64,000 nt of DNA, taken from positions 1-64,000 of the forward strand of contig JAFAFA010000032.1 in NCBI GenBank assembly GCA_023423695.1. The letters run 5' to 3'. The notes under the pieces were generated by a model, which saw only the letters and a list, made by a program, of their open reading frames with translations, had not been told where the DNA came from and searched no databases. Positions 50,343 to 59,353 of this stretch are shown one piece after another. How positions within the stretch are numbered: position 1 is the first letter of the stretch; each line of letters begins with the position of its first letter. The position numbers were made by a program, and so were the translations under genes. Origin of the DNA: Pseudomonadota bacterium. Lineage in GTDB: Bacteria; Pseudomonadota; Alphaproteobacteria; Azospirillales; Azospirillaceae.

Positions 50343-51827
50343 TCAAGCAACGCGGATGTATCCCATCATGCCGGTGTCCTGGTGTTCGATGATGTGGCAG
50401 TGGAACATCCAGTCGCCGGGATTGTCGGCCTTGATGGCGACGCGCAGGCGTTCCTTCGGTTCCAGCAGGACGGTGTCGGCATGGTGGGGCACCACCTTGC
50501 GGCCGTCCGACGACAGCACCTTGAAGGTGTAGCCGTGGATGTGGATCGGGTGCAGGTGCGGCGTCAGGTTGGCCAGCTCGAAGATGTAGCTCCGGCCCTT
50601 CTCAAGCGTGACCAGCGGCGGCGGCAGATGCTCGTGCCCGCCCTCCGGCCAACTCTGCTGGTTGATCGCCCAGAAAGTTTTCTCGGACAGGCAGAGCGAG
50701 TCGGCATAGGGCAGGCTGGGCAGGATCGCCGGATCAAAGCTCTGCGCGACCGCGGTGGCGGAGAAGGCCATCGGAAACACGGGCGCGTCCTTCAGGTCCG
50801 GTTCGGGAATCGCGGAGGCGGGCAGGGCGCGCGGCTTGAAGCGCTTGTTGGGCAGGGCGGGGCCGACGGCGCGGAAGGTGGCGAGCGGTCGGGGCTCGGC
50901 GGAGTAGACATTGGTCAGCCGCAGGATCTGGCCGACCCTGGCCGGTGCGCGGAACAGCACGTCGATGCGCATCGCGGGACCCATCGGCCAGCCGTCCAGC
51001 GGACGGGGCGGCAGCGGATTGCCGTCCACCGCGATGATCCAGGCCTCCGCCCCCTCCACCCGCAGGTCGACAACGCGGGTGCTGTCGATGTTGTAGAGGC
51101 GGGCGCGGATGTCGCCGTTGGCGGGCACCTCGATCACCGGGTCGATGGCGCCGTTGACGGTCGACACGCTGCCGAAGGTGCCGGCGCGCGCCGCGCCGCG
51201 GTCGGTGATGAAGGCGCCGAACCTGCCGGTCTTGTCCAGCTGCCAGTCCTTGACCAGACAGACGATGTCGGCGTCGACCTTCGGCGCGTCCGGCTCCTCC
51301 ACGATCAGCACGCCGGCAAGACCGCGGCCCAGCAGCTCCACCGTGTTGCAGTGGGGATGGAAGAAGAAGGACCCGGCGTCGGGCGGGGTGAATTCATAGA
51401 CGTGACGCTCGCCGGGCCTGGTCGGCGGCTGGGTCAGGTAGGGCACGCCGTCTTCCAGATTCGGCAGGCGGATGCCGTGCCAATGGATCGAGGTGTGCTC
51501 GTGCAGTTCGTTGACCAGCGTGGCGCGCAGCCGCTGGCCCTTGCGCATGCGGATGATGGGACCGGGGAAACGGTCGGCGTAGGTGATCAGCGGCGACGGT
51601 TCGGCGGGTTCCGGCAGGATGCGCTGAAGACGCTGTTTCGCGACAAGTTCCACCTCGACCAGATCGCCGACGTCGGTGATCGGCGCCGGTCCGCTCAGGC
51701 CGGGCTTCAGGGCGCCGGCAGCCGGTGCGGCTGCCCCGGTGCCGCCCAGCGCCATCGCCGCCACGGCGGTGCCCCCGGCGCGCAAGAGGGCACGGCGGGA
51801 CAGGGCGGTGGCGAGGCGGTGCGGCAT
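50343..51827 (-). CDS. Multicopper oxidase (Tat-exported, ferroxidase/laccase type)
   Basis: 494-aa three-domain multicopper oxidase. A Tat signal (SRRALLRAGGTAVAAMALGG) is followed by all four copper-binding segments: HWHG, HPHCN, HPIHIHG and HCHIIEHQDTGM. The HCH cysteine is the type 1 copper ligand and the Met in DTGM its axial ligand. In this cluster, between imelysin and di-heme cytochrome genes, a ferrous-iron oxidase role is the simplest reading; cuprous or phenolic substrates are possible. Related imelysin clusters often lack this gene. Confidence 0.93.
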   Translation of the reverse strand: MPHRLATALSRRALLRAGGTAVAAMALGGTGAAAPAAGALKPGLSGPAPITDVGDLVEVELVAKQRLQRILPEPAEPSPLITYADRFPGPIIRMRKGQRLRATLVNELHEHTSIHWHGIRLPNLEDGVPYLTQPPTRPGERHVYEFTPPDAGSFFFHPHCNTVELLGRGLAGVLIVEEPDAPKVDADIVCLVKDWQLDKTGRFGAFITDRGAARAGTFGSVSTVNGAIDPVIEVPANGDIRARLYNIDSTRVVDLRVEGAEAWIIAVDGNPLPPRPLDGWPMGPAMRIDVLFRAPARVGQILRLTNVYSAEPRPLATFRAVGPALPNKRFKPRALPASAIPEPDLKDAPVFPMAFSATAVAQSFDPAILPSLPYADSLCLSEKTFWAINQQSWPEGGHEHLPPPLVTLEKGRSYIFELANLTPHLHPIHIHGYTFKVLSSDGRKVVPHHADTVLLEPKERLRVAIKADNPGDWMFHCHIIEHQDTGMMGYIRVA

Positions 51828-51961
51828 GACGGCGGTCCGGAAGCGACAGGCAGGAAAAAGCCGGCTCCAGCCCCGCCCTGTCCGCGCCGGATCGGCCCGG
51901 AAGGGAAGGAGGGGAAACGGTCATGCGCGGATGAGGCGCGGGACCGGAGCCGGATGCAGGC

Positions 51962-53236
51962 TTACTTGCCGACCTTCGACGGTTCGTCGAGGCTGTCGGA
52001 CCCCTGGACGCTGATGGAGACGCCCAAGGTGCTGACGGCGCCTTCAAGCGCCTTCTTCTGGTCGACAAGACGGTCGACGGCAGCAGCCACCAGCTTGTTG
52101 CCGTCCTCGTTGTCGGCGGCGATCATCTGGTCGTAGGCCATCTTGCCGCTGTCGGCGGTGTCCTTGATCGCCTGCATCGCCTTCATGGTCTCGGCCATGG
52201 CGGTCTTCACCGCGGCGTCGGCGTCGGCGGATTTGGCGGCGACCAGCTGCGACAGCGAGGCACCCGACACGGTCTTGCCGTCGGTGCGCTTGTAGCTGCC
52301 GTTGTAGACGTTCACCATGCCGACTTCGTCGTAATAGTGCGAGTTGTGGGTGTTGTCGGAGAAGCAGTCATGCTCCTCCTCCGGGTCGTGCAGCATCAGG
52401 CCGAGCTTCATGCGCTCGCCCGCCAACTCGCCGTAGCTCAGCGAGCCCAGCCCGGTCAGCATGCGGGCGATGCCCTCGCCCTCCGGGGCCTTGGCGATGG
52501 AGGCGCGGGCCTTGCCCTTCGGCGCCCACTCCGCCGTCATCTCGGCGAGGTCGTCGACCAGCATCTGGGTGGCGACGGTCAGATACTGGGCGCGGCGGTC
52601 GCAATGGCCGTTGGTGCAGTCCTTGCCCTTGGCGTAGTCGGTCGCCTTGCGCTCGCCCGCACCGGGGCCGGTGCCGTGCAGATCCTGGCCCCACAGCAGG
52701 AATTCGACGGCGTGATAGCCGGTGGCGACGTTCGCCTCGACCTTGCCGGCCTCGTGCAGCTTGTCGGCCAGAAGCTCCTTGTTGATCTTCGCCGCGTTGA
52801 TCGTCTTGCCGCCGGCCGTGATCTTCGCGTTGGCGATGACGTTGGCCTTGGCGAAGGGGTTGCTCTCGCCGCCGGCATAGCCGTCGTCGACATAGTCGAT
52901 CAGGCCCTCGTCCAGCGGCCAGGCATTCACCTTGCCTTCCCATTCGTCGACGATCGGGTTGCCGAAACGGAAGGCTTCGGTCTGCATGTAGGGCACGCGG
53001 GCGGCCTTCCAGGCCTCGCGCGCCTTCGCCAGAGTCTCCTCCGTCGGCTTGGCGACCAGGGCGTCCACCGCCTTCTTCAGCGCCTTGGCGCCGTTGGTGG
53101 CGTCCTCATAGGCGGCATGGGCGATGTCGGCGTAGTTCTTCGCCACGTCCTTATAGGCCGGTGCCGCCGCCTGGGCGACGAACGGCATCAGGGCAACGAC
53201 GGCTACGGCGGCAACGCCGGCAGCGCGCTTCGACAT
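51962..53236 (-). CDS. Imelysin (IrpA-like) periplasmic iron-uptake protein
   Basis: 424-aa imelysin/IrpA family protein. Signal peptide ends AAVAVVALMPFVAQA. The family motif GxHxxE is intact in GYHAVEFLLWGQD, and the surrounding PIVDEWEGKVNAWPLDEGLIDY and HDCFSDNTHNSHYYD segments are typical of the IrpA subgroup. It is thought to act in iron uptake in the periplasm. Two Fur-like boxes lie 43-82 nt upstream, so it is probably iron-repressed and leads the cluster. A 134-nt gap separates it from the oxidase gene. Confidence 0.93.
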   Translation of the reverse strand: MSKRAAGVAAVAVVALMPFVAQAAAPAYKDVAKNYADIAHAAYEDATNGAKALKKAVDALVAKPTEETLAKAREAWKAARVPYMQTEAFRFGNPIVDEWEGKVNAWPLDEGLIDYVDDGYAGGESNPFAKANVIANAKITAGGKTINAAKINKELLADKLHEAGKVEANVATGYHAVEFLLWGQDLHGTGPGAGERKATDYAKGKDCTNGHCDRRAQYLTVATQMLVDDLAEMTAEWAPKGKARASIAKAPEGEGIARMLTGLGSLSYGELAGERMKLGLMLHDPEEEHDCFSDNTHNSHYYDEVGMVNVYNGSYKRTDGKTVSGASLSQLVAAKSADADAAVKTAMAETMKAMQAIKDTADSGKMAYDQMIAADNEDGNKLVAAAVDRLVDQKKALEGAVSTLGVSISVQGSDSLDEPSKVGK

Positions 53237-53278
53237 GGAGGTCTCCTCGAACGTCGGTGGTCTGAAATGACAGCAAGT

Positions 53279-53318
53279 GCGACTTATTCTCAGCGAATAA
53301 CGTCGCGAATCATTCTCA
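53279..53318 (-). promoter_or_regulatory. Two Fur-like boxes upstream of the imelysin operon
   Basis: Read on the minus strand, TGAGAATGATTCGC (53305-53318) and TGAGAATAAGTCGC (53279-53292) are direct copies with 12 of 14 matches. TGAGAATGATT is the core of classical Fur boxes. Spacing between copies is 26 bp. They should overlap the operon promoter and repress it when iron is plentiful; the Irr/RirA alternatives of some alphaproteobacteria do not fit this sequence as well. Confidence 0.7.
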
Positions 53319-53415
53319 CTGTCAAGCCCTATCCGCGTTGGGGGTACTCGGAAAAGCGGCTGCGGCCGGCGGCTGCGTCGATATTACCCGGTGACGGAGG
53401 GGAGGAGTCCGTTTC

Positions 53416-54573
53416 TCACCCCTGCCGGAGAGCCCTATTGAGCGCCTGTGCCAGATCGTCGAACAGGTCGTCGGGCGACTCAAGGCCGACCGACAGGCGC
53501 AGCAGATCGCCGGGAACCGGAGAGGTCGGGCCTTCGATGCTGGCGCGGTGTTCGATCAGGCTTTCCACCCCGCCCAGCGAGGTGGCGCGGCGCCAGACGC
53601 CGACATGGGCGGCGGTGTCGATGGCGGCCTGGGTGCCGCCCCTCACCCGGATTGACAGCATGCCGCCGAAGCCGCCGGTCATCTGGCGGGAGGCGATGCC
53701 GTGGCCGCGGAAACCGGGCAGGCCGGGATAGAGCACCTCCGACACCTGCGGGTGGGCGGACAGACGCTCCGCCAGGGTCATGGCGGCGGCGCACTGCCAG
53801 CGGACGCGGGCGAACAGGGTGCGCAGGCCGCGCTGGAGAAGCCAGGCCTCGAAGCTGCCGAGGATACCGCCCTGCTGGGTCTGCACCGCCTTGATGCGGC
53901 CCCAGAACTCGTCCTTGCGGGCGGCGGTCAGTGTGCCGGCGACGACGTCCGAATGGCCGTTCAGGTATTTGGTCGCCGAATGCATGACGATGTCGGCGCC
54001 CAGCTCCAGCGGACGGGTCAGCACCGGAGTCGCCACCGTGCTGTCCACCGCGAGCCAGGCCCCGGCCTCATGCGCGAGTTCGGCCACGGCGGCGATGTCG
54101 GTGACGGTCCACAGCGGGTTGGCGGGTGTCTCCAGCCAGACCAGCCGCGTCTTGCCGGGGCGGAGCGCGGCCCGGACCGCGTCCGTGTTGCTGGTGTCCA
54201 CCCCTTCCACCCGCAGGCCCCAGCGGGTCGCCGGGCCATGCACCCAATTGCGGAAGGCCCAGTACATCACGTCGGGAACGATCACATGGTCGCCGGGATC
54301 GAGCGCCTGGAACACCGCGGTCGCCGCCGCCATGCCGGAGGCGAACAGCAGCGTGTCCGCGCCCTTTTCCAGTTCGGTGATGGTCCGGGCCGGCGTGTCG
54401 AAGGTGGGGTTGTCGGCACGTGCATAGACCCGGCCGCGGCCATAGCCGTTGTCGGGGTCGCGGATGTAGGTGGTGGAGGGATGGATCGGCGGAATGACCG
54501 CGCCGCTGGCGGCGTCCTCAAATCCCAGGGCACCGGCGGCAATGGTTTCGGGACGGTGGGGGCGGTCGGTCAT
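53416..54573 (-). CDS. metC: Cystathionine beta-lyase / PLP transsulfuration enzyme
   Basis: 385-aa Cys/Met-metabolism PLP enzyme. PLP-binding lysine is in MHSATKYLNGHSD; the phosphate contacts are in FASGMAAATAVF and the YGRGRVYARADNPTFDTPARTI segment. Overall pattern, including VWLETPANPLWTVTDIAAVAE, fits cystathionine beta-lyase, which makes homocysteine for methionine synthesis; gamma-synthase or sulfhydrylase activity cannot be excluded by eye. No riboswitch is obvious in the 100 bp upstream. Confidence 0.88.
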   Translation of the reverse strand: MTDRPHRPETIAAGALGFEDAASGAVIPPIHPSTTYIRDPDNGYGRGRVYARADNPTFDTPARTITELEKGADTLLFASGMAAATAVFQALDPGDHVIVPDVMYWAFRNWVHGPATRWGLRVEGVDTSNTDAVRAALRPGKTRLVWLETPANPLWTVTDIAAVAELAHEAGAWLAVDSTVATPVLTRPLELGADIVMHSATKYLNGHSDVVAGTLTAARKDEFWGRIKAVQTQQGGILGSFEAWLLQRGLRTLFARVRWQCAAAMTLAERLSAHPQVSEVLYPGLPGFRGHGIASRQMTGGFGGMLSIRVRGGTQAAIDTAAHVGVWRRATSLGGVESLIEHRASIEGPTSPVPGDLLRLSVGLESPDDLFDDLAQALNRALRQG

Positions 54574-54675
54574 TGCCGGGGCACTCCGGAGCGGGGCGTA
54601 AGGGGGAACGAAGGATACGCTTCGAACCGGCGCCGGCGCAACGTCCCGTCCGGAAGTCCGCCCTTCGCCGAAGGC

Positions 54676-55758
54676 TCAGGCGTAACGGGCGATCAGTCGG
54701 GCCAGGGGCGGTCCGGACAGCACCACCACGAACAGCCTCAAGGTCTGCAGCGCCAGGACCAGCGGCAGGTCCACCCCGGTGCCGAGCGCGATCACCACGA
54801 CGGAATCGAGCCCACCCGGGCTGGTGGCGAGGAAGGCGGTCAGCGGGTCGGTCGGCAGCAGCGTGACCAGCATCCAGGCCGACAGGCTGCACAGCGCGAT
54901 CATCAGCGCGGTCGACAGCAGCATCTGCGGCACGGCGCGGAACGCGTGGCCCAGAACCTCGCGGGTGAAGCGCAGCCCGATGCTCCAGCCGATCACGGCA
55001 TAGGTGACGGTCAGCAGCGTATGCGGCAGCTGCAGCGCTATCCCGGCGCCGGTCTGGACCAGCGCCCCCAGCACCATCGGGACCAGCAGGGCGCCCGACG
55101 GGATGCGGAACCGGTGCCCGATCCAGCCGCCGACCAGGGCGACCAGCAGCGTCGCCGCCAGCCCCGGCGGGTCTAGTGCCTCGACCGGGGCGGACACCGG
55201 CGTCGCGCCCTGCGGGCCGGCGGTCAGCGCATGGGTGACCAGGGAGGCGCTGAGCACCACCAGAACCACGCGCAGATACTGCATCACCGCGACCAGCCGG
55301 GCGTCCGCGCCATGCTGGCCCGCCATGGCGACCATGGCCGCGGCGGCTCCCGGCGACACGCCCCAGGCGGCGGTGGTGCCGGGCAGGCTGCCGTAGCGGA
55401 CGAAGAGCCAGCCGACGATGCCGCTGACCACCACCGTCAGCCCCACAGTTCCCAGCATCAGCGGCCAGTTGCGGGCGATGGACAGCAGGATCGACGCGGT
55501 GACGGCATGGGCGACGAGGCAGCCGATGATCGCCTGGGCGATGGTAAAGCCGGATGGCGGCACCCGGATGGAGGCGCCGCCGACGCCGAACGCGATCGCT
55601 CCGACCATCGGCCCGATCAGCCAGGCGGCCGGCAGACCGATCCCGTCCAGTCCCAGCGTGATCGCCCCCGACAGCGCGAGCAGGCCCGCCCATTGCGCCA
55701 GCGTGCCGGCCCAGCCCTTCGGCCGGCCGGCTCCCGCCCCATCCCCCGCACCCGCCAC
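54676..55758 (-). CDS. AbrB-family membrane protein
   Basis: About 360-aa integral membrane protein with two related halves of helices. Family signatures are LPAAWLIGPMVGAIAF near the N-terminus and IPSGALLVPMVLGALVQ in the second half, with ATSPGGLDSVVVIALGTGVD later. These belong to the AbrB family (once labelled ammonia monooxygenase by mistake). Substrate is unknown. The start is a GTG at 55758; no in-frame ATG lies nearby upstream. It is monocistronic by spacing. Confidence 0.85.
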   Translation of the reverse strand: MAGAGDGAGAGRPKGWAGTLAQWAGLLALSGAITLGLDGIGLPAAWLIGPMVGAIAFGVGGASIRVPPSGFTIAQAIIGCLVAHAVTASILLSIARNWPLMLGTVGLTVVVSGIVGWLFVRYGSLPGTTAAWGVSPGAAAAMVAMAGQHGADARLVAVMQYLRVVLVVLSASLVTHALTAGPQGATPVSAPVEALDPPGLAATLLVALVGGWIGHRFRIPSGALLVPMVLGALVQTGAGIALQLPHTLLTVTYAVIGWSIGLRFTREVLGHAFRAVPQMLLSTALMIALCSLSAWMLVTLLPTDPLTAFLATSPGGLDSVVVIALGTGVDLPLVLALQTLRLFVVVLSGPPLARLIARYA

Positions 55759-55878
55759 GGATTCATACCTGTACGAATAGTTTGCGACCGGAGCATGCTG
55801 CCTGCCGCAGAACCTTTCCGTCCAGCGGCAGGGCAGGCGCGGCAGCCATGCATCTGGGGTCGGTGCGACCGGTGAGGA

Positions 55879-57243
55879 TCAGCTGGCGGAGCGGATGCGG
55901 CTGAGGAAGTCGCCGACGCCGCGGTTCAGGTCGTCCGCCTGACGGTGCAGCAGGCCGGCCGCCGACAGCACCTCCTGCGCGATGCCGCCGGTTTCGGCCG
56001 AGGATTGCGTCACCTGTCCAATGGACCCGGTGATACGGCGGGTGCCGACGGCCACCTCCTGCACGTTGCGGGTGATCTCCTGGGTGGCGGCAGTCTGTTG
56101 CTCCACCGTCGCGGCGACGGTCGTGACGATCCTGTTGATCTGGGTGATGGTGCCGCCCACCGCGTGGATCGCCTCGGCGGCGTTGCCGGCGGCGGTCTGC
56201 ATGCCGGCGATCTGGGTGGAGATGTCCTCCGTCGCCTTGGCGGTCTGGTTGGCCAGATGCTTCACCTCGTTGGCGACGACGGCGAAGCCCTTCCCGGCCT
56301 CTCCGGCGCGGGCGGCCTCGATGGTGGCGTTGAGCGCCAGCAGATTGGTCTGGCTGGCGATGTTGTTGATCAGGTTCACCACCTCGCCGATGCGTTGCGC
56401 CGCTTCGACCAGACCGCTGACGGTACCCTTCGTGCGTTCCGCCTCGTCGACGGCGGAGGTCGAGATGCGGGAGGATTCGTTGACGTGGCGGCTGATGTCG
56501 GAGATGGAGGCGGAAAGCTGCTCGGTCGCGGCGGCGACCGTCTGCATGCTGGAGGAGGTGATCTCCGTCTCCGACGCGACATCGGTGGAGCGGCGGTTGG
56601 TGGCGGTCGCGATCTCCGACATGCGCCGCGCATGAGCCTGCATCTGGTCGGACGCGGCGACCGTGCCCTCCACGATGCTCTTCACGCTGTCCTCGAAATC
56701 GCCGGCCAGCCGGTCGAGCGTGGCGCGCTTGCTGTCCTCTTCGGCTGTCTTGTAGGTCTCCAGCAGCAGTTCCAAGTCGAACCACGCGATCTTGGTCAGC
56801 GCCTCCAGCTGGGCGGCGCGGGTGCGGCGGGCACCGGCACCGAACAGGCCGGCCATCACGCCATCGTCGCCGCCACCGGTCAGGCCCAATTCGCGGGCGA
56901 TGTTCGTGCTGACGATGTAATGGCAGATCGACACCGCATAGGCCGGAACGCCGTTGCGGTAGAACAGCGACGCCAGCCGCCGGGCGGACTCGCCGAAGTC
57001 CTCGTCGAGACGGCCGGAAGCGGCGCGGGACCAATGGTCGACCCGGGCGGCATGCACCTCCGGCAGCTTCAGCGCCGATTGGATTTCCGGCCACGCATCG
57101 AAATGCCGATGCCACTGCTCAAGGAGGCTGGGAAGCCTGTGCTCGGCAAAATCCCGGTTCGACCGCAGAATGGCCAGATCATCCTGGGTGATGGCGAAGG
57201 CGGCAAGACGCTTTGCATGCCCGTTGGACAGCGCGACACTCAT
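55879..57243 (-). CDS. Soluble chemoreceptor with globin-like sensor domain
   Basis: 454-aa cytoplasmic methyl-accepting protein without transmembrane helices. The N-terminal about 170 residues resemble a protoglobin sensor (AITQDDLAILRSNRDFAEHRL, PEVHAARVDHWSRAASGRLDEDF, RLASLFYRNGVPAYAVSICHYIV), with His in VDHW a haem-ligand candidate. The C-terminal signalling domain has the conserved hairpin tip INNIASQTNLLALNATIEAA. A globin-coupled receptor suggests aerotaxis or gas sensing. ATG 57243 begins MSVALSNGHAKR. No che genes are adjacent. Confidence 0.88.
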   Translation of the reverse strand: MSVALSNGHAKRLAAFAITQDDLAILRSNRDFAEHRLPSLLEQWHRHFDAWPEIQSALKLPEVHAARVDHWSRAASGRLDEDFGESARRLASLFYRNGVPAYAVSICHYIVSTNIARELGLTGGGDDGVMAGLFGAGARRTRAAQLEALTKIAWFDLELLLETYKTAEEDSKRATLDRLAGDFEDSVKSIVEGTVAASDQMQAHARRMSEIATATNRRSTDVASETEITSSSMQTVAAATEQLSASISDISRHVNESSRISTSAVDEAERTKGTVSGLVEAAQRIGEVVNLINNIASQTNLLALNATIEAARAGEAGKGFAVVANEVKHLANQTAKATEDISTQIAGMQTAAGNAAEAIHAVGGTITQINRIVTTVAATVEQQTAATQEITRNVQEVAVGTRRITGSIGQVTQSSAETGGIAQEVLSAAGLLHRQADDLNRGVGDFLSRIRSAS

Positions 57244-57702
57244 GATCGGATGACCCTTTATTCCGAAACCCTTGGTGCGGCTGCCGCTGCCGCCGGCCAT
57301 TGGCCCGCTGCCCGGATGGATTGTTGCGCCCAACAATCTCTGCATACCGCAGTATAGCAGGTGGTGATTAAGCACGAACACGGCGCGTGATTGAAGTGTA
57401 ATCTTTTAGATAAATATTTCGTTCGATAGAAATCGGAATTCTAAAACCTTTGACCCGGCATATTTTACTTACTGCTCCAAACGGTCCGTCGGTCTTTTGT
57501 CGGGGTCATACTTAACAAAAGTGAAAGAATGCCTTTGAATCCCGCATACGAAAAAGAAAGCGGGCTGGATCTCTTGTGTTCTCGCAGGGCAGCCATGCCT
57601 TGGCCGCAAATGCCCGAATGACTTCCAAGGTAGTGCGCCATCCAGGAACGAACGGCGCCAGGAGCGGTTGAGCGGTCAGTCATCGCCTGCAAGGAGGATG
57701 CA
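57244..57702. other. Intergenic region with AT-rich core
   Basis: 459 bp with no supported gene. 57360-57480 is strongly AT-rich and probably contains the chemoreceptor promoter. The right end holds the EcfG-like promoter at 57645-57669. Confidence 0.5.
57645..57669 (+). promoter_or_regulatory. EcfG-like general-stress promoter
   Basis: GGAAC (57645-57649) followed after 16 nt by GGTT (57666-57669), close to the GGAAC-N16/17-CGTT consensus of the alphaproteobacterial sigma factor EcfG. It sits 34 nt ahead of the 67-aa gene, leaving a normal leader. One mismatch in the -10 element keeps this tentative. Confidence 0.5.
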
Positions 57703-57906
57703 ATGGCCGACGAGACCACCCGCCGCACCGGCGGCGACACCAGCCAGCCGCATGGCGAGCAGGGGCCGCCCACCGACCGCAACAGCGACAAGCCCAAGGG
57801 TGGCAGCCACAGCAAATACAACGTCCAACAGGATGCCGATGGCGCCCACAACCCCACCAATCCGGTGAAGATGCGCCCTGAAACCAAGTCCGGAAAGCCC
57901 GGCTGA
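57703..57906 (+). CDS. Small hydrophilic, probably disordered protein (67 aa)
   Basis: Begins MADETTRRTGGDTSQPHGEQ and continues rich in Gly, Pro, Asn, Lys and Asp with almost no hydrophobic residues, which implies intrinsic disorder. AAGGAGG precedes the ATG at ideal distance. Similar small hydrophilic proteins in alphaproteobacteria are often produced under general stress; the EcfG-like promoter fits that. A terminator-like hairpin follows. No domain recognised. Confidence 0.8.
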   Translation: MADETTRRTGGDTSQPHGEQGPPTDRNSDKPKGGSHSKYNVQQDADGAHNPTNPVKMRPETKSGKPG

Positions 57907-57940
57907 GCCGGGGGCCGCTTTCGCCCGGCCATGCCCTTTT
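57907..57940 (+). terminator. Hairpin after the 67-aa gene
   Basis: GCCGGG (57907-57912) pairs with CCCGGC (57924-57929), followed by CATGCCCTTTT. It begins at the stop codon. Confidence 0.5.
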
Positions 57941-57990
57941 CGGTTGAAACGGGAAGCGCATGGTCCGCGCCTTATGCCATATCCGGTATT

Positions 57991-58012
57991 TTTCATTGAA
58001 CGACCAATCAAA
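57991..58012. promoter_or_regulatory. BetI-like operator ATTGAACGACCAAT
   Basis: ATTG-AACGAC-CAAT (57995-58008) within AT-rich DNA, 155 nt upstream of the choline ABC ATPase gene. It closely matches the TTGAACGTCCAA-type sites I associate with BetI, the choline-responsive TetR repressor. A BetI-type gene lies 2.2 kb downstream. Confidence 0.6.
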
Positions 58013-58162
58013 ATAAAACACATGGTCTGGTGCGGCGAAACGGGCAACGGGGTCATCAAAATGCAGATTCCGTGAACGCGGCTATCGACCGCGCCCCTCG
58101 TCTCGGGGCAATCTACGGCCCGACTGCCATTATCCCGTTCTGTTGCGTCCGGAAGTCTTGCC

Positions 58163-59353
58163 ATGTCCATGAACCTGCCCACGCCCACCGGCTCGTCTTC
58201 GACGGGGATGGGAGAGGTGCGCCTGACGGTTCGCGGCCTGCGCAAGGTCTTCGCGGACGACCCGCGTCCGGCCCTGGAGATGCTGCGCCGCGGTGCGACG
58301 AAGGCGGAAGTGCTGCAAAAGCTGAACGTCAATGTCGGCGTGGCGGAGGCCAGCTTCGACATCCGCTCCGGCGAGATCTTCGTCATCATGGGCCTGTCCG
58401 GATCGGGCAAATCGACCATCGTCCGTCTGCTGAACCGGCTGATCGAACCGTCGGAGGGGGAGATCCGGCTGGACGGCCGCGACCTGACCCGCCTGTCGCG
58501 GGGCGATCTGGTCGAGGTGCTGCGGCGGGACATGAGCATGGTGTTCCAGTCCTTCGCCCTGCTGCCCAACCGCACAGCCCTGGAAAATGCCGCCTTCGGG
58601 CTCGAGGTCGCCGGGGTGCCGCGCGGGCAGCGGCGCAAGGCCGCCATGGCGGCGCTGGAGCGGGTGGGGCTGGGCGCCTATGCCGACCGCTATCCGCATG
58701 AACTGTCGGGCGGCATGCAGCAGCGGGTCGGGCTTGCCCGCGCGCTTGCCAAGAATCCGACAATCATGCTGATGGATGAAGCCTTCTCGGCGCTCGACCC
58801 GCTGATCCGCACCGACATGCAGGACGAGCTTCTGCGGCTCCAGCGCGAGGACGCCCGCACCATCGTCTTCATCTCCCACGATGCGGAGGAAGCCATGCGG
58901 ATCGCCGACCGCATCGCGGTGATGGAGGAGGGGCGCATCGCCCAGATCGGCACGCCCGCCGAGATCCTGCGCGCGCCGGCCGACGATTACGTCCGCGCCT
59001 TTTTCCGCGGCGTCGATTCCTCCCGCGTTCTGCGCGCCCGCGACCTCGCCCGCCCGCCGACGCCGGGGGACGCGGCGGGGGAGGGGGAGGGAGCGCGTTT
59101 CCGCTACCGCACCGATGCCGCCGGCCATTTCCGCGGCGTGCTGGCCGGCGACGGCACATCGGCGCTGTTCGGGTTGGAGCCCATTGCGGCCGATACCCCG
59201 CTGCACTCGCTGCTGGGCCGCGTCGCCGCGGCGCCTTGCCCGCTGCCGGTGGTGGAGGCTGACGGACGCTTCGTCGGCGTGATCTCCCGCGCGGCACTGC
59301 TGGCCGCACTGGACCGGGGCGAGAGCGCCGGCCGCGAGGTACGTCATGGCTGA
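58163..59353 (+). CDS. Choline/glycine betaine ABC transporter ATPase (ProV/ChoV type)
   Basis: 396-aa ATPase. The pre-Walker region RKVFADDPRPALEMLRRGATKAEVLQKL is typical of ProV/ChoV. Walker A GLSGSGKST, signature LSGGMQQRVGLARAL, Walker B IMLMDEAFSALDPL and switch FISHDAEEA are intact. The C-terminal regulatory part is reduced to CBS-like remnants ending VVEADGRFVGVISRAAL. GGAAG precedes ATG 58163. It overlaps the permease gene by eight bases. The ligand is most likely choline or glycine betaine, shared with the binding protein at 60976. Confidence 0.92.
   Translation: MSMNLPTPTGSSSTGMGEVRLTVRGLRKVFADDPRPALEMLRRGATKAEVLQKLNVNVGVAEASFDIRSGEIFVIMGLSGSGKSTIVRLLNRLIEPSEGEIRLDGRDLTRLSRGDLVEVLRRDMSMVFQSFALLPNRTALENAAFGLEVAGVPRGQRRKAAMAALERVGLGAYADRYPHELSGGMQQRVGLARALAKNPTIMLMDEAFSALDPLIRTDMQDELLRLQREDARTIVFISHDAEEAMRIADRIAVMEEGRIAQIGTPAEILRAPADDYVRAFFRGVDSSRVLRARDLARPPTPGDAAGEGEGARFRYRTDAAGHFRGVLAGDGTSALFGLEPIAADTPLHSLLGRVAAAPCPLPVVEADGRFVGVISRAALLAALDRGESAGREVRHG

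Noticed and set aside
54574..54675. SAM riboswitch upstream of metC
   Set aside because: The short leader shows no SAM-II-like conserved segments that I could recognise.
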